NCBI GenBank assembly: GCA_013297995.1
Contig: JAAFJB010000018.1
Span: 1 to 50,618 of the forward strand
Length of the DNA stretch: 50,618 bases
Source: Chitinophagales bacterium
Lineage (GTDB): Bacteria > Bacteroidota > Bacteroidia > Chitinophagales > Chitinophagaceae
Reading direction: 5' to 3'
Of this stretch, positions 36,680 through 46,785 are shown piece after piece. Positions within the stretch are counted from its first letter, which is position 1. Each line of letters starts with the position of its first letter. A program made the translations under genes and the position numbers. The notes under the pieces were generated by a model. It was given only the letters and a program-made list of their open reading frames with translations. It was not told the DNA's origin and ran no database searches.

Positions 36680-37588
36680 ATGGAAACAGCTAAAATAATT
36701 GATGACTACACCCTCGAAACGCAAGCTTCTGTTAACAAAAGATTTGCAATACATAAAGATGGAATTTATTTTGCCCATCAACCAATTTACGGTTACAGGA
36801 GCCCATACGCGGATGTTAGTAATATATCTAGGTATATGGTCACACTTTCAATATTAAAAACGCTGAATGAATATTATTTTGAAAACTTTGTAGATATTGG
36901 TGGCGCGGAAGGGTATACGGCCAACTTGGTAGGAACGCTTTTTAAGGCAAAAGTAAAGTCGACCGACCTTTCTGAGAATGCTTGTAAAATGGCCAAATCG
37001 ATTTTTAATATTGAGGCGATTGCTTGCGATATACATCAACTTCCATTTGCCAACCAAGAATTTGAAGCTGTTCTCTGCAGTGAAACCATTGAGCATGTTA
37101 CCGATTATAAAAAAGCAATACAAGAATTACTTAGGGTTACCGATAAAGTATTGGTGATTACCGTACCTCATGAAACTCTTGAAATAGTTGCTGAGAATAT
37201 AAAAAATAAAGTGCCACATGGGCATATTCATTATTTTGATACCCAAACACTCGATTATCTTAAAGCGGAAGGTTATACAGTTAAATTTAAAAAATCACTA
37301 TCGCCTTTTTTAATTATTCCTAGAGTATTTGCAGAAGGAATACCTAAAAAAAGCAATAAAATACATTATAAAATCTACAACCAATTGATTCCAGTATTGA
37401 GAAAAATATTTGGAATTAGAACGGCTAATTTTCTTGCAAATTTAGATATGGTTCTGTGTGAATTTACGGGAGCTTATGGTGGAATAACTTTTACGATTGA
37501 GAAAAAAGGAGTGGTTCATGAACGCCAACTAAATAAATTAAATGCAGAGGATTTTACCAATATTAAGGTCAATTTTTTTTATACATAA
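36680..37588 (+). CDS. Class I SAM-dependent methyltransferase
   Basis: 302 residues. The methyltransferase core spans about 60-175: FVDIGGAEGYTANLVGTLF (motif I), LPFANQEFEAVLCSETIEHV (motif III and IV region), ELLRVTDKVLVITVP. The N-terminal 60 residues and the C-terminal 120 are not typical of a known subtype. The substrate is unknown. The gene stands alone between pckA and the minus-strand block starting at 37649. Confidence 0.82.
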   Translation: METAKIIDDYTLETQASVNKRFAIHKDGIYFAHQPIYGYRSPYADVSNISRYMVTLSILKTLNEYYFENFVDIGGAEGYTANLVGTLFKAKVKSTDLSENACKMAKSIFNIEAIACDIHQLPFANQEFEAVLCSETIEHVTDYKKAIQELLRVTDKVLVITVPHETLEIVAENIKNKVPHGHIHYFDTQTLDYLKAEGYTVKFKKSLSPFLIIPRVFAEGIPKKSNKIHYKIYNQLIPVLRKIFGIRTANFLANLDMVLCEFTGAYGGITFTIEKKGVVHERQLNKLNAEDFTNIKVNFFYT

Positions 37589-37648
37589 CCAATAACCTGC
37601 TTGTTAACCGTTGTATTGTACTCGCCATTTCTTTCATCCGTTGCAGCC

Positions 37649-38008
37649 TTACCTCGATAAAAAGTTTCCAGACAGTCGCATGCCCTTTTCATCATCTGCT
37701 ACTTTGCGCATAACTTTCTTCAAACCTTCCGGAAGCTGGGCTATTTCTGCCTCATTTAATAAATGCACCAATTCATGAAACTCATCTTCATCATCATAAT
37801 AACCTAGGAATAAATCGAAGATTCCATTCGAGTGAAGTCGCAAAGAAATTTCCAAATCTTCTTCGTACTGGTGCATAGAAATAATGGCCCACTGGTCGTT
37901 GTCTTCAAAATTAAACAATACTTCCACCGGATCTTTGCTGATGATATGGCCAATCAATTTATCTATTAATTCACCAGAATGGTGTTGTATCAGTTCTTCG
38001 TATTTCAT
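37649..38008 (-). CDS. Acidic hypothetical protein
   Basis: 119 residues, rich in Glu and Asp. It has no signal peptide or membrane segment, so it is cytosolic. Visible text includes VLFNFEDNDQWAIISMHQYE and the acidic loop GYYDDEDEFHELVHLLNE. I do not recognise a family. It lies 17 bp downstream of the deoxynucleoside kinase gene on the same strand and is probably co-transcribed with it. Confidence 0.65.
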   Translation of the reverse strand: MKYEELIQHHSGELIDKLIGHIISKDPVEVLFNFEDNDQWAIISMHQYEEDLEISLRLHSNGIFDLFLGYYDDEDEFHELVHLLNEAEIAQLPEGLKKVMRKVADDEKGMRLSGNFLSR

Positions 38009-38025
38009 AATGGATATTAATGCAG

Positions 38026-38661
38026 TTAAAACAAACCAAATAACATACTGTCTACTTTGCTGATGATTTCGCCAAATTGTTCTTCATTCTCAGCAAACTT
38101 ATTTTTATCGCAATCTATAATCAACAACTGTCCTTCTTTATAACCATCAATAAATTTATTGTAGTATTCGTTGAGTTTTTTTAGGTAGTCGAGCCGAATA
38201 TTTTCTTCATATTCTCTTCCTCTTTTTTGAATTTGAGAAACCAGCGTGGGGACAGATGCTTTTAAATAAATCAGCAAATCTGGTGGCTGCACCATGGTTT
38301 TTAGGGTCTGAAAAAACTGAAAGTAGTTGTCAAAATCTCGTTTACTCATCAATCCCATTTCATGGAGATTGGGTGCGAATATATTGGCGTCTTCATAAAT
38401 GGTGCGATCTTGTATTACGGTTTCGGTACCATGTTGAATATCTAATAACTGATTGAGGCGACTGTTTAAAAAATAAATTTGGAGGTTAAAACTCCAACGG
38501 GGCATATCCTCATAAAAGTCCATTAAATAGGGATTGGTATCCACATTTTCAAATTGTGGAATCCATCGGTAATGTTTACTCAGCATTTCTGTGAGGGTGG
38601 TTTTGCCGGCGCCAATATTTCCGGCAATTGCTACATGTTTTGGTTTTTTGGGTTTTGCCAT
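38026..38661 (-). CDS. Deoxynucleoside kinase
   Basis: 211 residues. The P-loop GNIGAGKTT (14-22) is followed by the DRTIYED motif (85-91), which holds the catalytic base region and the arginine of the DRS-type motif, and by a lid-like KRGREYEENI. It phosphorylates deoxynucleosides (dA, dG or dC type) for DNA precursor salvage; the preferred base cannot be told. The N-terminus MAKPKKPKHVAIAG fits the family. Confidence 0.9.
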   Translation of the reverse strand: MAKPKKPKHVAIAGNIGAGKTTLTEMLSKHYRWIPQFENVDTNPYLMDFYEDMPRWSFNLQIYFLNSRLNQLLDIQHGTETVIQDRTIYEDANIFAPNLHEMGLMSKRDFDNYFQFFQTLKTMVQPPDLLIYLKASVPTLVSQIQKRGREYEENIRLDYLKKLNEYYNKFIDGYKEGQLLIIDCDKNKFAENEEQFGEIISKVDSMLFGLF

Positions 38662-38723
38662 CTCTTCTGCTGATTTAAGCTGTGCAACTTAATGAAACTA
38701 ATCTGATTTTAAACTTTTTACTG

Positions 38724-39734
38724 CTAATAATTCAGTCCCACCGCATTTCTAACCATTTTTAAGGTTTCCGCGGCCCTGCTTCTGCCCTTATCTGCCCCCT
38801 GCTTCATTAATTTGTGTAAAAGCTCCTTGTCGCCAAGTATTGCATTGGCTTTTTCTCGTATGGGTGCAATAAATTGTACCATATCTTCTGCCAGTTGCTT
38901 TTTCATATCCCCGTATCGAATTGCACAATTGCCAGTGCTGCTGGCATTAAAATCGAATTCAAATTTAGCCACTGCCTCAGCGTTACTCACCAATTTCATC
39001 AGGGTAAAAAGATTTTGAATATAGTCTGGCTTCTCCGAATTAGGCGTTGCTGGACCTTGATCAGTTTTGGCTTTCATTATTTTTTTACGAATGGCATCAT
39101 TATCATCTGCTAGGTAAATGGTGGACTGCTGGTTCTCACTCTTACTCATTTTGCCCAATCCATCTAGCCCCATAATTTTAATCAACTCATCCCCATAATT
39201 GAATGCATGCGGAAGGGGGAGTATATCACCATAGCGGTAATTAAAACGTTCTGCCAAATTGCGAGCCATCTCTAGGTGCTGCTCTTGGTCTTTTCCTACC
39301 GGTACTTTCACTGCCCGCTGGATGATAATATCGGCGGCCTGTAAAACGGGGTAAGTAAGTAGTCCCGCATTAATATTATCGGGCTGAGCCCTTGCTTTTT
39401 CTTTAAATGTAACTGTTTTCTCCAGCTCACCTTTATAAGCCAACATATTCAAGTAAAGGTAGAGCTCTGCAATTTCAGGTATATCACTTTGCACGTATAG
39501 TGCCACTTTATCTGGATCTAACCCACAAGCAATATTCTCGGCAATAACCCGGTAAACACTGTTTTGGAGTTCTTTGGTATCAGGATGAGTGGTTAAACTA
39601 TGCCAATTGGCCACAAAAAAATAACACTCAAATTCATCCTGCATCCGCACATAATTGCGCATGGCACCAAAGTAATTCCCAAGGTGCAGAAACCCAGTAG
39701 GGCGTATTCCACTTACAACAACCTCTTTTTGCAT
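38724..39734 (-). CDS. trpS: Tryptophanyl-tRNA synthetase
   Basis: 336 residues, class I synthetase. The HIGH-like motif is HLGN at 17-20 (RPTGFLHLGNYFGAM) and KMSKS is at 195-199 (GLGKMSKSEN). Other family segments are VPVGKDQEQHLEMARNLAERF and DIPEIAELYLYLNML. It charges tRNA-Trp. The gene is divergent from recG and separated from it by about 180 bp to the first recG ATG. Confidence 0.96.
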   Translation of the reverse strand: MQKEVVVSGIRPTGFLHLGNYFGAMRNYVRMQDEFECYFFVANWHSLTTHPDTKELQNSVYRVIAENIACGLDPDKVALYVQSDIPEIAELYLYLNMLAYKGELEKTVTFKEKARAQPDNINAGLLTYPVLQAADIIIQRAVKVPVGKDQEQHLEMARNLAERFNYRYGDILPLPHAFNYGDELIKIMGLDGLGKMSKSENQQSTIYLADDNDAIRKKIMKAKTDQGPATPNSEKPDYIQNLFTLMKLVSNAEAVAKFEFDFNASSTGNCAIRYGDMKKQLAEDMVQFIAPIREKANAILGDKELLHKLMKQGADKGRSRAAETLKMVRNAVGLNY

Positions 39735-39914
39735 GGGGCGAAGATAATATTAGTGATTGGTGATTGGCAATGCTTATTGGTTTTTTTATGGTTGGCATCA
39801 AAAGAAATCGGAAATTTGCGCTATAAACTTTAACCACTTTTTATTTCAGTCGCGCAAAATATACTGTCCTCACCCATTGAATACCTTAAAGGGGTTGGTC
39901 CTTTACGAGCAGAT

Positions 39915-41954
39915 ATGCTTAAAAAAGAGCTACAGATTTTTACATTTGGAGATTTACTCGAACACTACCCTATACGGCATATTGATAAAACAAAGTTGAA
40001 TCTTATACATGAAATTAATTTTCAGACAGACTATATTCAGGTGGCAGGTAGACTGGTACAGTTTGAAGTATTGGGTGAAAGCAGGGCTAAAAGATTGGTA
40101 GCAATTGTAAAAGATTCTAGCGGAACGCTTGAACTTACTTGGTTTCAGGGGATAAATTGGGTGCAGAAAAGTTTGTATATCGGATCTGATTACTTGATTT
40201 TTGGAAAGACAGGTTATTTTAATGGAAAGCCTCAAATGGTGCATCCTGAAATAGAACCTTATGCGCCACTAAAAGCGGGTGCAAAAGCTTTTTTAGAACC
40301 TGTGTATCCATCAACAGAAAAATTAAAGGCAAGGGGATTGAATGGGCGACAATTGGCTAAACTCACTTATACATTATTAGAAATTTTATCGCCCCAGAAT
40401 TTAACGGAAAATATTCCAGCAGATTTGGTGACTGAGTTAAAATTATTGTCCCGATTTGAAGCAGTAAAAGGAGTTCATTTCCCTGCCACAGAAGCAGTGT
40501 ATAAAAAGGCAGTGGAGCGACTAAAATTCGAAGAGTTTTTTATTGCACAAATCAGGTTACAATTGGTGCGATTACAAAGAAACAATATAAGTAAGGGAGT
40601 AGTATTTGAAAAAGTAGGCAGCAACTTCAACGATTTTTACAATCAATATTTACCCTTTAAATTAACAGGTGCACAAAAAAGGGTGTTGAAAGAAATAAGA
40701 ACAGATACCGCGCGTGGGCGACAGATGAATCGCTTATTACAAGGTGATGTGGGAAGTGGAAAAACCATTGTTGCACTGTTGAGTATGTTGCTTGCTGCTG
40801 ACAATGCTTTTCAGAGTTGTTTAATGGCACCTACGGAGATATTAGCCCAACAGCATTATTATAGCTTGACTTCACTGCTACAACAAATGCCCATTGAAAT
40901 AGCACTCCTTACGGGTAGCACAAAAGTAGCGGAGCGAAGACGAATATTAAAGGGGTTATTGGAAGATACCATACATTTTGTGGTAGGCACTCATGCGGTA
41001 ATAGAAGATAAAGTACAGTTTAAAAATTTGGGGCTGGTAATAGTAGACGAGCAACACCGATTTGGGGTGGCGCAGCGAGCGCGTTTGTGGGCCAAAGCTA
41101 CCATACCACCCCATGTATTGGTGATGACGGCAACGCCTATTCCTAGAACCCTTGCTATGACGGCCTATGGCGATCTTGAATACAGTATTATGGATGAATT
41201 ACCACCCGGTAGAACCCCCATTACTACTGTTCAAAGAAATGAAATGGCAAGAGCCAGTGTAATGGGTTTTGTAAAGGAGGAAATAGCCAGTGGACGGCAA
41301 GCTTATTTTGTGTATCCGTTGATAGAAGAAAGTGAAAAATTGAGTTATGAAGATTTGATGCAAGGCTATGAGCAAGTGAAAAGCTTTTTTCCTGAACCAG
41401 CCTATAAAATAAGTATGTTACACGGGAGGCAGCCAGCGGATCAGAAAAAAGCTAATATGGAAAGATTTGTAAGTGGAGACACCCATATTATGGTAAGTAC
41501 AACCGTAATTGAAGTAGGGGTAAATGTGCCCAATGCTTCTGTAATGGTAATAGAAAGTGCAGAAAAATTTGGATTATCACAGTTGCACCAGCTTCGTGGA
41601 AGGGTGGGGCGGGGTACGGAAAAAAGTTTTTGCATTTTATTAACGGGGAGTAAAGCCAGCAAAGAGGCCAAAGAACGTATCAATATAATGTGCGCTACCA
41701 ATGATGGATTTAAAATTGCCGAAAAAGACCTTGAAATGAGGGGGCCAGGTGATATTGAGGGAACTAGACAGAGTGGGGCACTGAACTTTAAGATCGCCAG
41801 TATTGTTAATGATAAGGCATTACTAGAACTGGCCAAGCAGAAGGCAGAAGAAATTGTGGAACAAGATTTGTACTTAAATAATGTATCCAATGCAACGCTG
41901 AAGCAGTTTCTTCAATCACAGAAAGTAGCATACGGGTGGGGTAAAATTTCATAA
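39915..41954 (+). CDS. recG: ATP-dependent DNA helicase RecG
   Basis: 679 residues from the first ATG. Helicase motifs: GDVGSGKT (277-284), DEQH (378-381), TATPIPRTLAMTAYGDLE, and QLRGRVGRG. RecG remodels stalled forks and branched DNA. In-frame sequence upstream of the ATG (39867-39914) encodes SSPIEYLKGVGPLRAD, which matches the conserved N-terminus of RecG, and the frame is open back to 39834. No ATG, GTG or TTG lies there; only ATT (39843) or ATA (39861) could serve. The true start is therefore probably upstream and non-standard. Confidence 0.94.
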   Translation: MLKKELQIFTFGDLLEHYPIRHIDKTKLNLIHEINFQTDYIQVAGRLVQFEVLGESRAKRLVAIVKDSSGTLELTWFQGINWVQKSLYIGSDYLIFGKTGYFNGKPQMVHPEIEPYAPLKAGAKAFLEPVYPSTEKLKARGLNGRQLAKLTYTLLEILSPQNLTENIPADLVTELKLLSRFEAVKGVHFPATEAVYKKAVERLKFEEFFIAQIRLQLVRLQRNNISKGVVFEKVGSNFNDFYNQYLPFKLTGAQKRVLKEIRTDTARGRQMNRLLQGDVGSGKTIVALLSMLLAADNAFQSCLMAPTEILAQQHYYSLTSLLQQMPIEIALLTGSTKVAERRRILKGLLEDTIHFVVGTHAVIEDKVQFKNLGLVIVDEQHRFGVAQRARLWAKATIPPHVLVMTATPIPRTLAMTAYGDLEYSIMDELPPGRTPITTVQRNEMARASVMGFVKEEIASGRQAYFVYPLIEESEKLSYEDLMQGYEQVKSFFPEPAYKISMLHGRQPADQKKANMERFVSGDTHIMVSTTVIEVGVNVPNASVMVIESAEKFGLSQLHQLRGRVGRGTEKSFCILLTGSKASKEAKERINIMCATNDGFKIAEKDLEMRGPGDIEGTRQSGALNFKIASIVNDKALLELAKQKAEEIVEQDLYLNNVSNATLKQFLQSQKVAYGWGKIS

Positions 41955-41966
41955 AAAAATATACCA

Positions 41967-44900
41967 ATGAAAAGAACGGGATTGATATTGCTGTTTGTGG
42001 TTTTTAAATTGTCGCTCTATTCCCAAGGGTATTTAGATTTTATAGAGAACAAGGGCCAGTGGGATGCTGCCATTAAATTTAAGACCGAAATTCCCGGTGG
42101 GGCATTGGTGCTTCAATCCAATGGTTATCGGGTATTGCAGTATCATCCAGAAGATTTTCAAAGGGTAATTGGCGGAGCGCATGAGCATACAACGCCAATT
42201 ACTGAACCATCAAAAGGGAAATCAGCTATTGGTCATGTAGAAAATGGCGACGAAAATAAAATTCGTGCCAATGTATACGAAGTAAAATTTTTAAATGCCA
42301 ACCCAAATCCTCAAATAGTTCCTGATAAAACCCTGGCTACAAAGAATAACTATTTCTTAGGGAATGACCCCAGTAAGTGGGTTTCTGATTGCAAAGTTTA
42401 TCAAGCGGTTACTTATAAAAATATGTATCCGAATATTGATATTCGATTTTATACCAATAATGCAGCACTCAAATACGATATTATTGTGCATCCTGGTGGA
42501 GATCCTTCAAAAGTGATTTTATATTTTGATGGTGTTGATGGGTTGAAAGTAAAACAAAATATTTTACAGATTAAAACTTCCGTTGCGCTAAATAAAGAAT
42601 CCATTCCTTCTACTTATGTATTGGGCAAAACGGATAGAAAAGAAATTTCATGTAGCTATGCGGTAAAGGGCAATTTTGTGTCGTTTAAATTGAATGAAAA
42701 ATACGATCAAAATAGTGTATTAGTGATTGATCCTAGTCTAGTAGTAGCTACTTATTCAGGTAGTAGCCCAGACAACTGGGGCTTTACAGCAACCTATGAT
42801 GGGGCAGGTAATTTGTATTCAGGGGGTGTTGTTTTTGGGGCAGGCTTCCCGGTTACCAATGGAACTGTTTATCAGGGCGGAACAGGTGAAGCACCCTCCG
42901 ATATCTGCGTTATGAAATTCAGCAATACAGGAGCAAGGTTATACGCCACATATATTGGCGGAACTGGCAATGAGCAGCCCCATAGTATGGTTACAGACAG
43001 GCTAGGGAATTTAATTATTGCAGGTAGAACCAGTTCTGCTAATTATCCTACAGCCGGAAATTTAAAAACTTTTTTTGGTAGTGAAGGAAGGGGGCTATAC
43101 GATATAGTGCTCACCAAATTAAATAGCATTGGCGGTATTAGTGCTTCCATAATTATTGGTGGAAAAGGCAATGATGGGGTAAATATTACACCCAATTATG
43201 AAGGTGGAGATGGTAAAATTTCTACCCGAAGAAATTATGGAGACGATGCCAGAAGTGAAGTGATATTAGATGGCAATGAAAATATTTTATTGGCATCGGT
43301 TACCCAGTCTGAAAAATTTCCGATCACAGCCAATGCCTTCCAAAAATCACATGGTAGTTTTGATGTGGGATTTAAGCAAGACGGGGTTTTGATTAAAGTG
43401 AATCCAGCACTGGACAATATTATTTTTAGTTCTTTTTTGGGAGGCAATGGTGACGATGCAGCTTTTGTATTAAGCGTGAATCCTACTGATGGAAATATTT
43501 TTGTGGCAGGCGTAACAGCTAGTGATAATTTAAGCGGAACGGGAGGAGGAGTTGTGTTCCCAACAAAATTGGGTGGAAAAAATTCTTTGGATGGATTTAT
43601 CATGAACATCAAAAGCGACGGCACTGCTATTAATAGAACCACTTATATTGCCAGCACTGGAGAAGATATTATTTTTGGAATTCAATTTGATAAACTGGGC
43701 TTTCCTTATATTACAGGCACCACTACGGGAACTTTTCCCGTAAAGAATTCACCCTTCAATACTAAGTTCCCCAATCAGGTTGCAGGCAAACATTTTATTG
43801 CCAAGCTAAATCCCGATCTTTCCGATTTTGTTTTCTTTACTAATTTCGGAAATGGCAAAGCAAATGCTGGTAAACCAAGCCTTTCTATTACCGCTTTTTT
43901 AGTTGACAGGTGTGAGCGACTTTATGTTTCTGGTTGGGGTGGTACGCGATTTAATTTCAGGGGCTATGATTTTGAATCCTTAACGGGACTTCCCCTTAAA
44001 GACAATAACCAAGCTAGTACCGATGAAGGTGATTTTTATTTTATAGTGTTGGAGAGGGGCGGCACAGATTTACTGTATGGAAGTTATTTTGGTCAAGCTG
44101 GCGGCTTTCCAGATCATGTGGATGGAGGCACCAGCCGATTCGATCCCAATGGGGCTATTTACCAAACGCTTTGTTCCTGTGCAAACAGAGAAAGTCCCGG
44201 TATTAGCGGCCAAATTGTAGGTACGCCTGGGTCTCACTCTCCTTTGCGTGGGAACAATGCTTGTAATATGTTTACCATTCGATTTGATTTTAATAAAGCA
44301 GGTGTTGCTTCAGGAATTCGCTCGGCTATCAATGGTAGAACCAATGATTCTACAGGTTGTGTTCCATTAACGGTGAATTTTGAAGATACGGTTACTGAAG
44401 ATAGTCGCGGTAAAAAATTCTATTGGGATTTTGGCGATGGTTCTCCCGAAGTAATTACAACGGTGCCAAAAGTGAGTCATACTTTTAATGCGGTTGGTAA
44501 TTATAGGGTTCGACTAAAATCAGAAGATTTAACCACCTGTAATGGAACTGAAACTTCTTTTATCACCATCATTGTAAAAAACAATGCGGTGCAGAACTTG
44601 GCTTTTAATTATACGGTAGTGCCACCTTGTAAAGATCGCATTTATGCTTTTACCAATTTGTCGGTACCCCCGCAGGGAGAAAGCTTTGCTGCCAATTCCT
44701 TTGAATGGGATTTTGGGGATGGGTCGCCAAAAATAGTAACCGATGGTCGCTCGGTTCGTTATCCGTACAAAGCAGATGGGTCCTATATAGTTCGGCTCAC
44801 CTTGAAAGACAAAAGATTTTGTAACGAAGATGATTTTGTGGAACAAACCATTCGAATATCTGCTGCACTAGATCCAAAGTTTACGGCTACTACAGCTTGT

Positions 44901-45647
44901 TTGGGTTCGCCTACTAAATTTACGTACACAGGTAATGGGGGAGCTAGTTTTGTCTGGGATTTTTTTGGAGACGGTACAGCTACAGATACAAGAGCCAATC
45001 CTGAATTTACCTATCCAAGTGCAATAACGTATCAGGCAAAACTAACGGTTACAGATCCCAATACTTGCGATATAAATAAGTCAAAAACTATTATTCTTCC
45101 AGTAACGGTGAGTCCCATTCCTATTGCTTCTTTTGATTATACCCCTAGGGCATCTACACAACCAAATCAGTTTTTTCAATTCACCAATTTATCTATTGGC
45201 GCAACACAATACCAATGGAATATGGGCGATGGTAAATCGTTTATTACCAATAAAATAGATACCGCCATTCGATATATTTTTCCTGCAACGGCCAAATATT
45301 CGGTCTGCCTTTTTGCTTCCAATGCTGCTGGCTGTATTGCAAAAAAATGTGAGGATATAGATGCAATTGTAGATCCATTGTTTAATGTACCCAATGCGTT
45401 TTCGCCCAATGGAGATGGGGTAAATGATCGGATATTTGTAAGGGGATTTGGAATTGCTAAAATGACTTGGAAGATTTTTAATAGATGGGGCTCCTTAGTA
45501 TATATTGGCACCGATCAATTTCAGGGATGGGATGGGAGATTTAATGGTAAATTGCAGCCACAAGAAGTGTACAATTACACATTAGAAATTGAATTTTCTA
45601 GTAAAGAAAGGGTAACACAAACAGGAGATATTACTTTATTGCGATAG
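41967..45647 (+). CDS. Large T9SS type B cargo with SBBP-like and PKD repeats
   Basis: 1226 residues. Signal peptide MKRTGLILLFVVFKLSLYSQ, a DUF7948-like N-terminal region (FIENKGQWDAAIKF), a long part with SBBP-like beta-propeller repeats (YIGGTGNEQPHSMVTDRLGN), then about four PKD domains (YWDFGDGSP near 818, 911, 994 and 1081) and a gliding-motility-associated C-terminal domain starting at about 1140 (PNAFSPNGDGVNDRIF). It is exported by type IX secretion and probably attached to the surface. It starts 12 bp after recG and is followed by a PorP/SprF gene. Confidence 0.9.
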   Translation: MKRTGLILLFVVFKLSLYSQGYLDFIENKGQWDAAIKFKTEIPGGALVLQSNGYRVLQYHPEDFQRVIGGAHEHTTPITEPSKGKSAIGHVENGDENKIRANVYEVKFLNANPNPQIVPDKTLATKNNYFLGNDPSKWVSDCKVYQAVTYKNMYPNIDIRFYTNNAALKYDIIVHPGGDPSKVILYFDGVDGLKVKQNILQIKTSVALNKESIPSTYVLGKTDRKEISCSYAVKGNFVSFKLNEKYDQNSVLVIDPSLVVATYSGSSPDNWGFTATYDGAGNLYSGGVVFGAGFPVTNGTVYQGGTGEAPSDICVMKFSNTGARLYATYIGGTGNEQPHSMVTDRLGNLIIAGRTSSANYPTAGNLKTFFGSEGRGLYDIVLTKLNSIGGISASIIIGGKGNDGVNITPNYEGGDGKISTRRNYGDDARSEVILDGNENILLASVTQSEKFPITANAFQKSHGSFDVGFKQDGVLIKVNPALDNIIFSSFLGGNGDDAAFVLSVNPTDGNIFVAGVTASDNLSGTGGGVVFPTKLGGKNSLDGFIMNIKSDGTAINRTTYIASTGEDIIFGIQFDKLGFPYITGTTTGTFPVKNSPFNTKFPNQVAGKHFIAKLNPDLSDFVFFTNFGNGKANAGKPSLSITAFLVDRCERLYVSGWGGTRFNFRGYDFESLTGLPLKDNNQASTDEGDFYFIVLERGGTDLLYGSYFGQAGGFPDHVDGGTSRFDPNGAIYQTLCSCANRESPGISGQIVGTPGSHSPLRGNNACNMFTIRFDFNKAGVASGIRSAINGRTNDSTGCVPLTVNFEDTVTEDSRGKKFYWDFGDGSPEVITTVPKVSHTFNAVGNYRVRLKSEDLTTCNGTETSFITIIVKNNAVQNLAFNYTVVPPCKDRIYAFTNLSVPPQGESFAANSFEWDFGDGSPKIVTDGRSVRYPYKADGSYIVRLTLKDKRFCNEDDFVEQTIRISAALDPKFTATTACLGSPTKFTYTGNGGASFVWDFFGDGTATDTRANPEFTYPSAITYQAKLTVTDPNTCDINKSKTIILPVTVSPIPIASFDYTPRASTQPNQFFQFTNLSIGATQYQWNMGDGKSFITNKIDTAIRYIFPATAKYSVCLFASNAAGCIAKKCEDIDAIVDPLFNVPNAFSPNGDGVNDRIFVRGFGIAKMTWKIFNRWGSLVYIGTDQFQGWDGRFNGKLQPQEVYNYTLEIEFSSKERVTQTGDITLLR

Positions 45648-45650
45648 ATT

Positions 45651-46676
45651 ATGTGTAAAAGAAATAAATATATTTTTTTATTAGGGTTGATTTTCTGTAG
45701 CAAGACTATAAGGGCACAGGATCTAAATTTTTCACAATATTTTAATGCGCCACTGGTGGTGAATCCTGCCAATACAGGCTTTAATCCCGACTATGATTAT
45801 AGGGTAGGAGGCAACTATAGAAACCAATGGTGGGCGGCTAATTCAACGCCTTATAAAACCATGAGTGTATGGGGTGATACCAAACTGTTTGCCAATCGGT
45901 TTGAAAATGGATGGATGGGCATTGGAGGGTCTTTGTTAAAAGATGAAGCGGGGCGTGGTAGCTTATCTAGAACCACTGCAACGGTATCTGTTGCGTATCA
46001 CCAGATGTTGGGATATAAAAGTTTATTGAGTGCTGGTTTTGGCGTAGGGTATACTGCTAAAAGAGTAGATATTTCAAAGTTTAGTTTCGACAATCAGTGG
46101 AATGGTAAATTCTTTGATGTGGGCATTCCATCCAATGAGCCATTTGCTTTTAGTCAGGTAGGTTATCTCGATTTACAAATGGGATTAAACTACGCCTATT
46201 TTGCTTCGGAGAATGCTTATTTTAATGCAGGTATTTCTGTAATGCACTTAACAAGGCCTAATGAGAGTTTTTTTAGTGCCGGAATATCAGATGATCGCCT
46301 CAATCTTAGGTATAGTTTTTTTGCCAATGCCAGTTTTAAATTACAGGATCTTTGGATTGTAAATCCCAATATTTATTATAGTCAAGTTATTAATAAAAAA
46401 GAACTGGTAATGGGCTTTAATGCCAATAGGAATTTAAGTGGGGATGGAATGCAGCAGATGATTATTGGTTTGTATGTAAGAAATACAGAAGCCATCATTC
46501 CTATTATGGGATACCAAATAAACGACCTAAAAATAACCGTAAACTACGACGCCACCATTTCAAAGCTTAGTAACCCATTGGGTACTCGTGGAGCTTATGA
46601 ATTGTCCATTGTTAAATATGGCATTTTTCCTTCCTCAGCCGGCAAGTCGGTGAAATGCCCCACCGTTCGGTTTTAG
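45651..46676 (+). CDS. PorP/SprF family type IX secretion membrane protein
   Basis: 341 residues. After a short signal sequence ending in RAQ it reads LNFSQYFNAPLVVNPANTGF and NYRNQWWAANSTPYKTMS, the hallmark of PorP/SprF. The rest is a beta-barrel in the outer membrane. In Flavobacterium johnsoniae SprF is needed for secretion of the large type B cargo SprB; here it starts four bases after the large type B cargo, so the pair is probably one transcription and function unit. Confidence 0.92.
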   Translation: MCKRNKYIFLLGLIFCSKTIRAQDLNFSQYFNAPLVVNPANTGFNPDYDYRVGGNYRNQWWAANSTPYKTMSVWGDTKLFANRFENGWMGIGGSLLKDEAGRGSLSRTTATVSVAYHQMLGYKSLLSAGFGVGYTAKRVDISKFSFDNQWNGKFFDVGIPSNEPFAFSQVGYLDLQMGLNYAYFASENAYFNAGISVMHLTRPNESFFSAGISDDRLNLRYSFFANASFKLQDLWIVNPNIYYSQVINKKELVMGFNANRNLSGDGMQQMIIGLYVRNTEAIIPIMGYQINDLKITVNYDATISKLSNPLGTRGAYELSIVKYGIFPSSAGKSVKCPTVRF

Positions 46677-46785
46677 TATACGGCAGATTTGCCATTGCAT
46701 TTTAATTGTAAAACCGTCTGAATCATTTTTCAATAACCCAATTGTAAATTGTACCTTGGGCGATTAGAAAATTAAGCCATCCAGC

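Noticed and set aside
41441..41890. Antisense reading frame of about 149 codons opposite recG
   Set aside because: It is the complement of strongly conserved helicase motifs, has unnatural composition and no promoter.
43235..43642. Antisense reading frame opposite the large T9SS cargo
   Set aside because: Low-complexity Pro/Ser-rich mirror of the beta-repeat coding sequence; no sign of selection as a protein.
46677..46785. Attachment site or recombination scar left of hsdM
   Set aside because: No direct repeat matching the right edge and no integrase or tRNA nearby; only a weak promoter-like TACCTTGG.
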